The notes beneath the pieces are model-generated. The model was not told the origin of the DNA. It saw nothing but the letters and a program-made list of their open reading frames with translations, and ran no database searches. From Weissella uvarum (lineage in GTDB: Bacteria; Bacillota; Bacilli; Lactobacillales; Lactobacillaceae): a stretch of 64,000 nucleotides of DNA. Shown here one piece after another: positions 17,254 through 26,447 of the stretch; position 1 is the stretch's first letter; each line of letters opens with the position of its first letter. The translations under genes and the position numbers were made by a program. The DNA lies in NCBI RefSeq assembly GCF_016908785.1, contig NZ_JAFBEO010000001.1, positions 310,001-374,000 on the forward strand, in the 5' to 3' direction.

Positions 17254-19059
17254 ATGGTTTATTCACAAAATTGGCAACTAGCTGACCTGTACCCTGGTGG
17301 TGTTCAAGGAGATGCGTTCAAAAAGAAGTTAGCAACGATAGAACAGCAAATTCAAACATTGACCGATGAAGTTAACAACTACCAAGCAAAAAATGATCCT
17401 GATTTTAGTGAACTGGTCCGGCTAACCGAATTGGTACAAGCCATTGAAAGTGGTTTGCAAACCGTAGGGACATATATTAACGGTATGATTTCAGCCGATT
17501 ATACGAACCCGCTTTATCGCCCTTTTGCGAATCAAATTCAAGGATTGGCTGCAGCCTATAACCAACCCTTAAATGCTTATCAACGACTCTTAGCTGACTT
17601 TGATGATGCAACTTTTGAGCAATTATTAAAGCACCCTGCTTTAGAACCGGTCGCCTTTACTTTGAAAGAATTGCGTCACAGTGCCCAACGTCTTCAGTCT
17701 CCGGAACAAGAAGCACTCTTAGATCAACTAAAACTGGATGGCTTAAATGCCTGGGCCAGTCATTATGATGTCATTGCTGCTAATTTAAATATGCCGTTTA
17801 CCGATGAAAATGGGCAAACTCGGACCATTTCAGCCGGACAAGCCCTTAATATGCTTGATGGTTATCCGGATAATACAGCCCGGGCCAACTTAATGGATGG
17901 TTATGAAAAGATGTGGGGGGATGCGCAAGACTTGACCGCCGATACCCTTAACCACTTGGCCGGAGCGCGCTTGACCGAACAAAAAGCGCATGGTTATAAG
18001 GACTTTCTTGAAGAACCACTTGAACTCAATCGTCTCTCACGGGCAACTCTTGATACGATGTGGCAAGTTGTCGATGACAATAAGCATATGTTTAAACCTT
18101 ACTTTGAACGTAAGGCACAACTACTAGGCACTGATGGCATTGGTTGGCAAGACCAAGTGGCTCCCCTTACGCATGTCGGTGACTATCAACCTAAGACACA
18201 GACCTTTGATGAAGCAGCGCAGTTTATCATCGAAAACTTCGGTAAGTATTCACCAAAGATGGCCGCTTTTGCTAAACAAGCTTTCGAGAATCAATGGATT
18301 GAAGCGGAAGATCGCCCTGGTAAGCAACCAGGCGGCTGGATGGACACCTTACCTGATATTCATGAGTCACGAATTTTCTTGACGTTTACAGGTTCAGTTA
18401 ATGATGCAGCCACGATTGCACATGAACTAGGGCATGCCTTCCATTCAAGTTTGCTAACCGATTTGCCAATTTGGCGCGATGATTACGCAATGAATGTTGC
18501 CGAGACAGCTTCAACTTTTGCCGAATTGCTCATTGCTGATGCAAATGTACAACAGGCACAATCTGATGCAGAAAAAGTCGTGCTACTTGATGCTAAAATG
18601 AGTAACCCCGTTTCAATGTTCTTGAACATCCGGGCCCGATTCTTATTTGAAAAGCGTTTTTATGAAGAACGCCAAAAGGGTTATGTCCCAGCTGAAAAGC
18701 TCAATGAAATTATGGATGCAGCTCAAAAAGAAGCGTTCGATGACATTCTAAATAAGCGTCACCCTCACTTCTGGTCATCTAAGTTACACTTCTTCATGGA
18801 TGATGTGCCGTTCTATAATTTCCCATACACCTTCGGTTATCTATTTAGTTCTGGTATTTATGCTTGGGCCCAAAAACAAGATAACTTCGAAGATGCTTAT
18901 ATCAGTTTGCTACGTGATACAGCCAATATGTCGACTGAGGAGCTGGCCCAAAAGCACTTAGGCGTTGATCTAACCAAGCCAGACTTTTGGCAAGCTGGTG
19001 CCGATCTCGTTAAAAAGGACATTGATGAATTTATTGCCCTTTCTGATCAATTTGTTTAA
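17254..19059 (+). CDS. pepF: Oligoendopeptidase F (M3B)
   Basis: 601-residue cytoplasmic zinc metallopeptidase that cuts peptides of about 7-17 residues, part of the peptide-degradation pathway of lactic acid bacteria. The active site IAHELGHAFH has H390, E391 and H394, with the third-ligand region NVAETASTFAE downstream. An N-terminal oligoendopeptidase domain precedes the M3 domain. Length is normal. GAGAAAGAGG lies before the ATG. Monocistronic on plus. Confidence 0.96.
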   Translation: MVYSQNWQLADLYPGGVQGDAFKKKLATIEQQIQTLTDEVNNYQAKNDPDFSELVRLTELVQAIESGLQTVGTYINGMISADYTNPLYRPFANQIQGLAAAYNQPLNAYQRLLADFDDATFEQLLKHPALEPVAFTLKELRHSAQRLQSPEQEALLDQLKLDGLNAWASHYDVIAANLNMPFTDENGQTRTISAGQALNMLDGYPDNTARANLMDGYEKMWGDAQDLTADTLNHLAGARLTEQKAHGYKDFLEEPLELNRLSRATLDTMWQVVDDNKHMFKPYFERKAQLLGTDGIGWQDQVAPLTHVGDYQPKTQTFDEAAQFIIENFGKYSPKMAAFAKQAFENQWIEAEDRPGKQPGGWMDTLPDIHESRIFLTFTGSVNDAATIAHELGHAFHSSLLTDLPIWRDDYAMNVAETASTFAELLIADANVQQAQSDAEKVVLLDAKMSNPVSMFLNIRARFLFEKRFYEERQKGYVPAEKLNEIMDAAQKEAFDDILNKRHPHFWSSKLHFFMDDVPFYNFPYTFGYLFSSGIYAWAQKQDNFEDAYISLLRDTANMSTEELAQKHLGVDLTKPDFWQAGADLVKKDIDEFIALSDQFV

Positions 19060-19069
19060 TCAAACTATT

Positions 19070-19107
19070 AAAAAAGTACCTCCACAAATTCGTGGAGGTA
19101 CTTTTTT
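19070..19107. terminator. Bidirectional intrinsic terminator
   Basis: Sixteen-pair perfect stem AAAAAAGTACCTCCAC with a six-base loop. It closes pepF and may also stop minus-strand transcripts from the MMPL gene. The 108 bases between it and 19216 hold nothing I recognise. Confidence 0.93.
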
Positions 19108-19215
19108 ATTTAGCATCTTCTAAAATAGTTGAATTTAAAAACGATAACACGCATTAAGTTCAATTATTTCATCCGAAATTTTACTACTTAATTCTAACAA
19201 TTTTAAATTAAACAA

Positions 19216-21771
19216 CTAACCTTGCTTTTTTTTGCTCAACTTATCAAATAAAATAATCATCGCTGGCAAAATTGTCAAAGCCGAAATAAGTGAGTAGGCA
19301 GTATCTAACACCGTGATCAATCCGAAAGCACTCAATGCTGGGAAATTAGCAAACATAATCGCCGCGAATCCACCAACAACAGTTAGACCAGAAACTGTAA
19401 TTGCGCTACCAACTGAACTAAGTGATTTTGTAACCGCTGCTTGTGTTGATAGTCCAGCCATCTTTTCTTCTCGATAACGTTCAAGAATCAAAATTGTAAA
19501 CTCTGTTCCAATTCCCAACACAAGTGAACTCAAAGCTACCGTTAGTGGATTATATGCATCACCAAGTAAGTACAAGGTAAGTGGTGATAATCCAAGCACA
19601 ACCACGATTGGAATAACTGGTAATAGCGCGAATTTGAAACTCCGATATACGAGTAACAATACAACTACAATCACACTTAGCCCTGCAATAATCATCAAAG
19701 CATGCCGAGCCGTCATATTACCGACACCTGTTAACATAAGCATTTGTGGTCCAGCGGCCGCAATGTTAATTCCCTTAACATCTTTAGCTTGTTTATCAAT
19801 CTTGCTCATCAACTTACGTTGATCTTCTGTACTCAAACTCGTTTTAACCTTGAAAGAAACTACTGTATAATGATTATCTTTACTCAAAGTAATCTGCTTC
19901 AGTGCCGTTGGCAAATTATTAATATTACTATTAATCGTTCTTTGACTTTGATCACTCATATTAGGATTTAAAGCTTCATACGTTGACTTTAAAGTCGTTG
20001 CATCTTCAATACCAGAATATTTATGATCAATTTTTTGTGCGAAATTGTCGACCTTAGTCAACTGCTTTTTATCTCGAACATCATCCGACTTTACCATATA
20101 AGTAAGATACGTTGTTGACCCCACCTATTTTTGTAAGCGTTTGGTATCCTTAAGCGCTTGCATATCTTGTGGCACCATTTTAAACATATCCGTTTCAACC
20201 GGAATTTTACTTTCAACTGCAAAACCAGCACCAGCAAGGATAATTCCAATAATTACCAAAACTCCTGAGTGTTTCATCACAAATTGTGCATAGTGCCCTA
20301 GCCCTTTACTCAACCAATTATCAGAACTATGTTTATCAGATAACTTTGGATTCTTGCGATCTAAGATTGATTGGATTGAGAACATCAAAACGAACTCAAC
20401 GATATAACTCGTCACAACCCCGATTGCCAATGTCACACCAAACATTTGCATCATTGGTGCCTTTGACAACAACATTGTCAAAAAGCTTAATGACATCACA
20501 ATCAATGCAACACCAACCGCTGGTCCCATATTAGCTGAGGAACTTTCGACTGATTTTTCACTATTTCCAGTTTTACGATACTCTTCTTCATACCGATTAT
20601 GGAATTGCACACCAAAATCAGTTCCCAATCCAATAACAATTGGCAAAATGGCCATGGTAGCTAAGGTGATTGGAATACCTACCCACCCCATGATACCAAA
20701 TGTCCAAATCAAACTAACAACCACGAATAGCAAAGCCAAAATACGACGACGAACCTTAAATAATAGCGATAGGACAACCACCATCATTACCAAGGCCATA
20801 GCCATCATAATCGTCATTGTATGACCAACTTGAACTTGAATATTTGACATAACAGCTGGATTACCAGCAAGTCTAATTTTTGCATGCTTAAAATCAACAG
20901 TCTTAAGATCTTGCTTCATGCTCTTTGTCATACCAACGTAAGTCGTCATATCAGACTTATTACCAGTATTTACCTTTACAAGAACACTTTTACCATTATT
21001 AGGCAACAAATCTTTGAAAGCAGATTGCACATTACCATTATCATCCAAGATAAGATCACGCAATAGTGGCGTACTCATATCCTGAACTTTAGGCAACATT
21101 TTAAACATCTTTTGTTGTAATTGTCCCTGTTGCTCTTTATTTAACTGCTTTTGCATATATGCTTGAACTTGAGCTTGCTGCTTTGACGTCAAAACTTGTT
21201 CAATTGACTTCCCTTGAGCTAAACTCATCTGTTGTTGTGATGACAACAATGACATGACATAAGCTTGCTGTGATTGCTTTTGTTCAGGTGTCAAGATGTT
21301 CTGAATGTCTTTACTTAACTGCTTTTTTTCTTTCGCAGATAAGTTTGCCTGAATATCTTTTTGAAGCTTTGCTTGCTTCTGTGGTGACATCTTTGAACCT
21401 TGTGCATTACTATTTTCATTGCTTAATTGATCATTGAGTAATGACACAACTGATGTAGTTCCAGTGATGTTATCAATTGATTTAAACTTTTGCTCCAACT
21501 TGGCGACTTTAGCCATATTCTCATGAGTTAAGTTATCTTTTTGCTTTCCCTCAATCAAAACAAAGGCTGAATCACCACCAAAGTGTTTCTGATAGGTCTC
21601 TGTATTCTTTAACACAGGTTGTTTATCATTAACAAACACTGTATTTCCCATATCCATTGTTATCTTAGGCAATCCAAGTCCTAATAACACAGTTATGGCT
21701 AAAATTAATCCAATGAAAATTTTACTATGATCATGGATTTTTCGACCAATTGTCGCGTAAATCTTCTCCAT
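19216..21771 (-). pseudogene. MMPL/RND-family transporter interrupted by an in-frame amber codon
   Basis: An 851-codon frame is broken only by TAG at 20125-20127, 549 codons in; the same frame resumes with VGSTTYLTYMVKSDDV. The whole has the two-fold RND/MMPL design: TM1, a large extracellular loop, TM2-6, then TM7, a second loop and TM8-12. The stop falls just after TM7, at a point in the second loop where intact homologues read straight through. The first loop holds a Gln/Lys-rich helical repeat zone (about residues 120-235). GGAGAG precedes the ATG. The TetR gene upstream is the likely regulator. Alternatives: sequencing error, low-level readthrough, or two separately made halves. Confidence 0.85.
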
Positions 21772-21860
21772 AAATCATCTCTCCTCATATGCTATGATAA
21801 AAGCATTTTACAGGATTGGAGAGTGACTCGTAAGATACAAATATTCCCAAAGTGTCGCAT

Positions 21861-22370
21861 TTACACCATCAATTTATCAAAGACTTCTAAAATATCTTCA
21901 ATTTTATACTCACGATTATACTTTACTGACATTTGAATTAATCCAACCATTGCATCCATCATAATTAAGTTGGCCCGATGTTGATGTTTTGATTCGCGTA
22001 CCGCTTCCATCGTCACATCTTCACCCGGAATTGTCTCAACTAAGTTTTTAAATTGTTTCATCAATTCTTGATTTACAAGCTCCTCGAATCTTTCATTATC
22101 TTTCAACGCAACTAATACAGAGCGATTATCATCAACAATTTTATAAAGTTCAATAAAATAATCACGTAGTGATAGCTTTTGGTCAGCTAATCCTCCGATT
22201 TCATATTCAATTGTTGCAAGAATTAAATCATCTTTCGTTTCAAAATTACGATAAAATGTGCTGCGGTGAACACCTGCCTTTTCCACCACCTCGCTAACCG
22301 AGAAATCATTCTTTTGATTTCCCGATAAAAGATCCAAGGTACTTTTGATAATTTTTTCTCTAGCTTTCAT
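21861..22370 (-). CDS. TetR/AcrR family transcriptional regulator
   Basis: 169-residue one-domain-plus-ligand-domain repressor. The N-terminal helix-turn-helix is clear: FSVSEVVEKAGVHRSTFYRNFETKDDLI. The C-terminal part is the short divergent type seen in Streptococcus and Lactobacillus regulators. Start is ATG 22370, nine bases after GAGG; the TTG two codons earlier is too close. It lies 89 bases upstream of the MMPL gene, and that gap holds ATGCT-N8-AGCAT (near 21790-21807), a possible operator. Likely controls the transporter. Confidence 0.85.
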   Translation of the reverse strand: MKAREKIIKSTLDLLSGNQKNDFSVSEVVEKAGVHRSTFYRNFETKDDLILATIEYEIGGLADQKLSLRDYFIELYKIVDDNRSVLVALKDNERFEELVNQELMKQFKNLVETIPGEDVTMEAVRESKHQHRANLIMMDAMVGLIQMSVKYNREYKIEDILEVFDKLMV

Positions 22371-22462
22371 TTTCAACTACCTCGTTTCTACATTCTAGAT
22401 CATTCTTGGATAATTGTTATTTTACAGTTAGCATACTTTATTCTTACCCGCACCACAAATAT

Positions 22463-22497
22463 AAAAAGCCTGAAAGAACATTGTCTCTCAGGTTTTT
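22463..22497 (-). terminator. Intrinsic terminator after the XRE-methyltransferase pair
   Basis: AAACCTGA/TCAGGCTTT-type stem on minus with T-run; ends the transcript entering from 23766. Confidence 0.72.
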
Positions 22498-22520
22498 CAT
22501 CTAGATAAAACTTCCAAAAT

Positions 22521-23351
22521 CTATTTAACTTGGTAGATTTTTTCATCAATTAAATCAAATTGGGGTCTTGTTTGATTAAGGGTCGTTAATTCTGTTAATT
22601 TAGCGACCTGCCAAAACTGCGATGAATTAGTTGCCCCATCCTGCTCGCCGATAACTAAGAATTCCACTTCTGGATAGTTTCCCCGCATCGCTGCTAAAAT
22701 TTTCACGTCAATATCACTGGTGTCTGGGGCCCAGCTCAGTAATACTACCTCTACTTGGCGTCCATAACGCTCAAGGGCCGTCATTGCATCTAAATTTTCG
22801 ACGGGTATAACTGGTTCAACTGCGGTTACTGGTTGGTTAAGCCAATCCTGGTTGTCGGTGGTAATAATGGTCTGATCAGGATTTAAAGCTTTGAGACCGG
22901 CGGATAAATAACCTTGTCCAGCCATTAATTCTAAGGTGGGCCGGCCAGCCAAATACGCCGAGACTGCCTTTAAAAATTTCGGCGTTAAATAGGCGTACAT
23001 ATTAAAATCTTCAATGAATTCATCACGAATATTCCGTAAACAATAATCAACCTGTTCTAGCGGTTCCCGCAATTTAGTCCACAAAGCATTACCCTGATCA
23101 GCTTGGGTTGGATATTTGTTTAAAACATATGTCTCAACCTCTGTAATATCGGCTTCAGTCAACGCCATATCAAACAAGGTTGGCGGAAATTGACCTTGAT
23201 TAATCAACGCAACGGCCTGATAAGCACGTTCTAACTTATGCTTAATCCCTGGTATTGACTGATAAAGCATTAAAAAATCAGCTAACGCATCTAAATAATC
23301 GATGTACATTAGCTGACGACCGGGCCCAAATGATAGCGTTTCTGCTGACAT
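22521..23351 (-). CDS. SAM-methyltransferase-like protein of unknown function
   Basis: 276 residues from ATG 23349-23351 (MSAETLSFGPGRQLMY), seven bases after AAGGAG; a longer frame runs back into the upstream gene without a ribosome site. The centre has a motif I-like LELMAGQGYLSAGLKAL, an acidic strand end ITTDN, and LLSWAPDTSDID where motif IV would be. The first half is helical with no known domain. No NPPY or SPOUT motif is seen, so a small molecule or protein target is as likely as nucleic acid. Follows an XRE regulator by 13 bases. Confidence 0.65.
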   Translation of the reverse strand: MSAETLSFGPGRQLMYIDYLDALADFLMLYQSIPGIKHKLERAYQAVALINQGQFPPTLFDMALTEADITEVETYVLNKYPTQADQGNALWTKLREPLEQVDYCLRNIRDEFIEDFNMYAYLTPKFLKAVSAYLAGRPTLELMAGQGYLSAGLKALNPDQTIITTDNQDWLNQPVTAVEPVIPVENLDAMTALERYGRQVEVVLLSWAPDTSDIDVKILAAMRGNYPEVEFLVIGEQDGATNSSQFWQVAKLTELTTLNQTRPQFDLIDEKIYQVK

Positions 23352-23364
23352 ATAAGCTCCTTTT

Positions 23365-23766
23365 TTAAAATAGATTTTCTTGATGGTTAATGGCAACATC
23401 GCCATCATTCATCGGGGTAGCTGGATTCAAATAAGCATTAACATATTGGAAAATATCAAAGCGTTGTTGATCAGTTAAAGGCTTACCATTAAAGTCAATT
23501 TCTTTACCTGATAAGAACAACAGTGATAAATCAGTCTTTTCAGCCATGGTCCGCCCAACTAAAAAGTCGAGTGACACATCAAAGTAATCAGCTAACTTGC
23601 AAACTTCAATATAAGATGGTGAACGATCCCCACGTTCCCAATTACCAATTTGAGCCGCTGTATTTGGTTTTTGACCTGGATCTAGATTTTGATTCATCGC
23701 ATCAGCCAAATTTTCCAATGTGATACCACGACCTTTTCGTAATTCACGCAAGCGATCTGGAAACAT
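23365..23766 (-). CDS. XRE family transcriptional regulator
   Basis: 133-residue protein with a Cro/CI-type helix-turn-helix at about 5-65 (LRELRKGRGITLENLADAMN, then IGNWERGDRSPSYIEVCKLA) and a short C-terminal part. The helix-turn-helix has a longer turn than usual (NQNLDPGQKPNTAAQ). Paired with the methyltransferase-like gene. It could be autoregulated; a tandem GTGGAAA repeat lies about 70 bases upstream of its start. Confidence 0.85.
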   Translation of the reverse strand: MFPDRLRELRKGRGITLENLADAMNQNLDPGQKPNTAAQIGNWERGDRSPSYIEVCKLADYFDVSLDFLVGRTMAEKTDLSLLFLSGKEIDFNGKPLTDQQRFDIFQYVNAYLNPATPMNDGDVAINHQENLF

Positions 23767-24187
23767 GCTGCAACACCATTTTCCTTTACTAAAATTTAAT
23801 AACTAGAACCATTTTACCGAACTCTCCGTTATTTTTCCACAGTTTCCACTGAGAAATTTGTATCAATTCGTTGTCTTCACTTTTAAGATTTAGATTGACC
23901 CCTCTAAATGACAGCTGTCACATTGCTCAAAAATCAATTTAACTGTGTCAATAATTCGAACTATCCTTAACCAGCACCCAACAGTATATAAACATCTTTA
24001 TTTAATCAGTATTCGCACCTTCAACATTAAATAATTCTCATCATATGATTGGGGTTATCATAATATAGTGTTAAAGTGGTTCTTATAACGTTTAGTTCCA
24101 AAATTATTTTGGCTTTCAACATACATAAACGCCAGAAAACTTTTAATGCATACGAATCAATTTAGGAAGCTAGGAAGGAAGATTAAG
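23767..24187. other. 420-base intergenic region, AT-rich
   Basis: Divergent region between the XRE gene (minus) and the MFS gene (plus). It holds the tandem TTTCCAC-AG-TTTCCAC (23834-23849, plus orientation) and several AT-rich -10-like boxes without good -35 partners. No RNA gene or coding frame is supported. Confidence 0.5.
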
Positions 24188-25426
24188 ATGCCCTTATCTA
24201 AAAACTTAAAAGTCCGTTTAGTGGCCTCATTTTTGAATCGTATTGCTTCTTTTGCAATTGTTCCATTTATGATGCTCTTTTTCGTCCAAACATTTGGCCT
24301 AAAACTAGCGGGTTTAATCGGCATACTACAAGTTGTAATCAGCTATACTTCCAATCTAATTGGCGGTTATCTTGGCGATACCTATGATGACCGTCGCCTG
24401 ATTTTCTCTAGTCAAATTGTCCAGGCCATCACGCAATTGCTTATCGGCGGGGCCGTTTTTTTAATTTCAAATCAGTGGCTAACCATCTGTTTATACTTCA
24501 TAAATTTAATCGTAGCCAATCTTTATAAATCTACATTCTCATCCCTATTAATTGCATCAGTTAATGAAGAAAATAAAAAGAAAGCTTACATGTATGACTA
24601 TGTTTCAGTAAATATTTCGCTTGCCCTAGGTATTTCCATTGGCTCAATGCTCTTTGGTAAATACCAATATCTAGTCTTTATACTTTCAGCGTTATTGATT
24701 ATTATTGTTGCGTTCATCCTAAATAATATGTTTAATTATCAAAATATCAATCCAACAACTACAAATCATTTTTCATCGTTGAAGCATGAAATCATTGATT
24801 TAATCCGGAGCTACAAAATTCCACTCAAGGACAAGCGCTTTGTTGCTTACGTCTTAGGCAGTGCTTTTATCATGGCCTCTCCCCTTGCCATCGAAACACT
24901 CGGACAAGTACATTTTAGCGATGCTTTTACACCTGCCGACTTGGCTATTGTTCATCTACACAAAGGTCCGCAGCTTTTCGGCTTACTTCAGATTGAAAAT
25001 GTGATCACGGTTGTCCTTAGTACATTTTTTCTTTCTGCGATTATCAACCGCCTAAAGGTCAGGACGATGATTGGGATGCTCCTATTTTATGTCATGAGTT
25101 ACAATATCATTTATAATTCAACAAGCATCCCACTCATCCTTATGCTCACCTTTGTCGGAGGTATCGCTGAACTAAGCTATTCATCTTTTGTTCAGGCCAT
25201 GCAAGTTGAACTAGTTCCAGCAGCTCATCGTTCAAAATATATTTCATTCAATTCGCTTGGTAATTATATCAGCCAACTTATTGGTTCAACTTTGCTTATC
25301 GTATTGTCCGCTTCAAATATGCTCATAACAACAATTCTTTTAATTGGCATATCGTTAATCGGTATCACCATCATCACAAAAATTGGATTATCACTACAGC
25401 ATCATTCCCAAAGTAAGCCTTCTTAA
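24188..25426 (+). CDS. MFS transporter
   Basis: 412-residue, about 12-helix major facilitator. Start taken at ATG 24188 (MPLSKNLKVRL), behind AGGAAGGA; the frame is open 14 codons further but without a ribosome site. The loop between helices 2 and 3 has motif A as GGYLGDTYDDRRLI, typical of drug/H+ antiporters. The substrate is not predictable. It stands alone between two intergenic regions, opposite an XRE regulator. Confidence 0.85.
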   Translation: MPLSKNLKVRLVASFLNRIASFAIVPFMMLFFVQTFGLKLAGLIGILQVVISYTSNLIGGYLGDTYDDRRLIFSSQIVQAITQLLIGGAVFLISNQWLTICLYFINLIVANLYKSTFSSLLIASVNEENKKKAYMYDYVSVNISLALGISIGSMLFGKYQYLVFILSALLIIIVAFILNNMFNYQNINPTTTNHFSSLKHEIIDLIRSYKIPLKDKRFVAYVLGSAFIMASPLAIETLGQVHFSDAFTPADLAIVHLHKGPQLFGLLQIENVITVVLSTFFLSAIINRLKVRTMIGMLLFYVMSYNIIYNSTSIPLILMLTFVGGIAELSYSSFVQAMQVELVPAAHRSKYISFNSLGNYISQLIGSTLLIVLSASNMLITTILLIGISLIGITIITKIGLSLQHHSQSKPS

Positions 25427-25442
25427 AAGAATTGGGAAAATG

Positions 25443-25487
25443 AAAAGACGTGTCAAACCACCAAAAATAGTTTGACACGTCTTTTTT
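25443..25487. terminator. Bidirectional intrinsic terminator
   Basis: Sixteen-pair stem AAAAGACGTGTCAAAC/GTTTGACACGTCTTTT between the convergent MFS and rlmA genes. Confidence 0.92.
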
Positions 25488-25505
25488 CTATCAATCATTT
25501 AAAAT

Positions 25506-26354
25506 TCACACATCAACCACTAGAACCGTCACATCCACAGTCACTTGATCCAGCGGTGTTTGTTCGGCTAAAGCTTGAGCTTCTGGGCGGGCACCCCAAT
25601 GCAACGGTGTCATATGTAACAAATCAACATAAATATCCGCTGGAATCGTCCAGGTATACTGAACACGTTGTTGAGTCGCCTGCGGATAGGTTGCCATAAA
25701 GTGATTTAATACCTTGTCATTACTGTAAGTGTGATTTTTTGAATCAACCGGATAAAGCATCTCACGTAACTCATGCAAGTATCCCGCATTTGGAATCACC
25801 TTAACTAAGCGACCACCTGGCTTCAGTACCCGATTAAATTCTTCATAGGCACTCGGCGAGAAGAATTCAACAATCGTATCAATTTGATGGTCCATAAATG
25901 GTAAATGCGCTAAATCAGCAACTAAATAGAACGCATCCGTATCTAACTGCGTTGCTAAATTTATGCCTGCTTTTGAAATATCAAAGCCTAAGCCGACATC
26001 TTGATTATTACGCTCAGCCAATAACTTAGCTAAGGGGGTGCCTTCACCAGTCCCAACATCTAAAATTGTCTGAGCTTGAGCATCTAAGGCTGTCCCAACT
26101 GCCGTCACGATTCCATCAAACAAACCAGCTGAGAGTACTTTCCGACGTGAAGCCAACATCGCATCATCATATTCCGTATCGACATTCCGGTTAAGAAAGT
26201 TGAGACTTCCCTTTTTATTGACATCTAACGTATGGTGATTCGGGCACACCAAACTATGTCCGTCGACCTCAGTATACGCCGCACGACATGTTGGGCATTG
26301 AAATAATGACAAGTGTTGCTGCACAAACGCCGTCCCACGATCTATTTTTTTCAT
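25506..26354 (-). CDS. rlmA: 23S rRNA (guanine-N1)-methyltransferase, RlmA type
   Basis: 282-residue enzyme of the RlmA(I)/RlmA(II)/TlrB family, which methylates G745 or G748 in 23S rRNA helix 35; the G748 type affects macrolide (tylosin) binding. The N-terminal zinc site is complete: Cys20, Cys23, Cys37 and His41. SAM motif I is ILDVGTGEGT. The exact target base (745 or 748) is not settled by sequence. The ribosome site is weak. Monocistronic by context. Confidence 0.88.
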   Translation of the reverse strand: MKKIDRGTAFVQQHLSLFQCPTCRAAYTEVDGHSLVCPNHHTLDVNKKGSLNFLNRNVDTEYDDAMLASRRKVLSAGLFDGIVTAVGTALDAQAQTILDVGTGEGTPLAKLLAERNNQDVGLGFDISKAGINLATQLDTDAFYLVADLAHLPFMDHQIDTIVEFFSPSAYEEFNRVLKPGGRLVKVIPNAGYLHELREMLYPVDSKNHTYSNDKVLNHFMATYPQATQQRVQYTWTIPADIYVDLLHMTPLHWGARPEAQALAEQTPLDQVTVDVTVLVVDV

Positions 26355-26411
26355 CTGTATTCTCTTTTCATTCTAATCATGCCTACTAGTATACCGCAAT
26401 TTCAGGCAACA

Positions 26412-26443
26412 AAAAAGCATCCTCGCATATGAGGATGCTTTTT
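26412..26443 (-). terminator. Intrinsic terminator after the alcohol dehydrogenase gene
   Basis: AAAAAGCATCCTC/GAGGATGCTTTTT with a six-base loop; symmetrical, so it may work both ways. Confidence 0.9.
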
Positions 26444-26447
26444 AGCA

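Noticed and set aside
20125-20127. Programmed readthrough or recoding of the MMPL TAG codon
   Set aside because: The context (AAA-TAG-GTG) has no known readthrough signal, no SECIS- or PYLIS-like structure is evident, and RF1 is intact.
22377-26400. Genomic island or prophage remnant around the XRE, methyltransferase and MFS genes
   Set aside because: No integrase, attachment repeats, tRNA junction or phage structural genes; codon use looks similar to neighbours.
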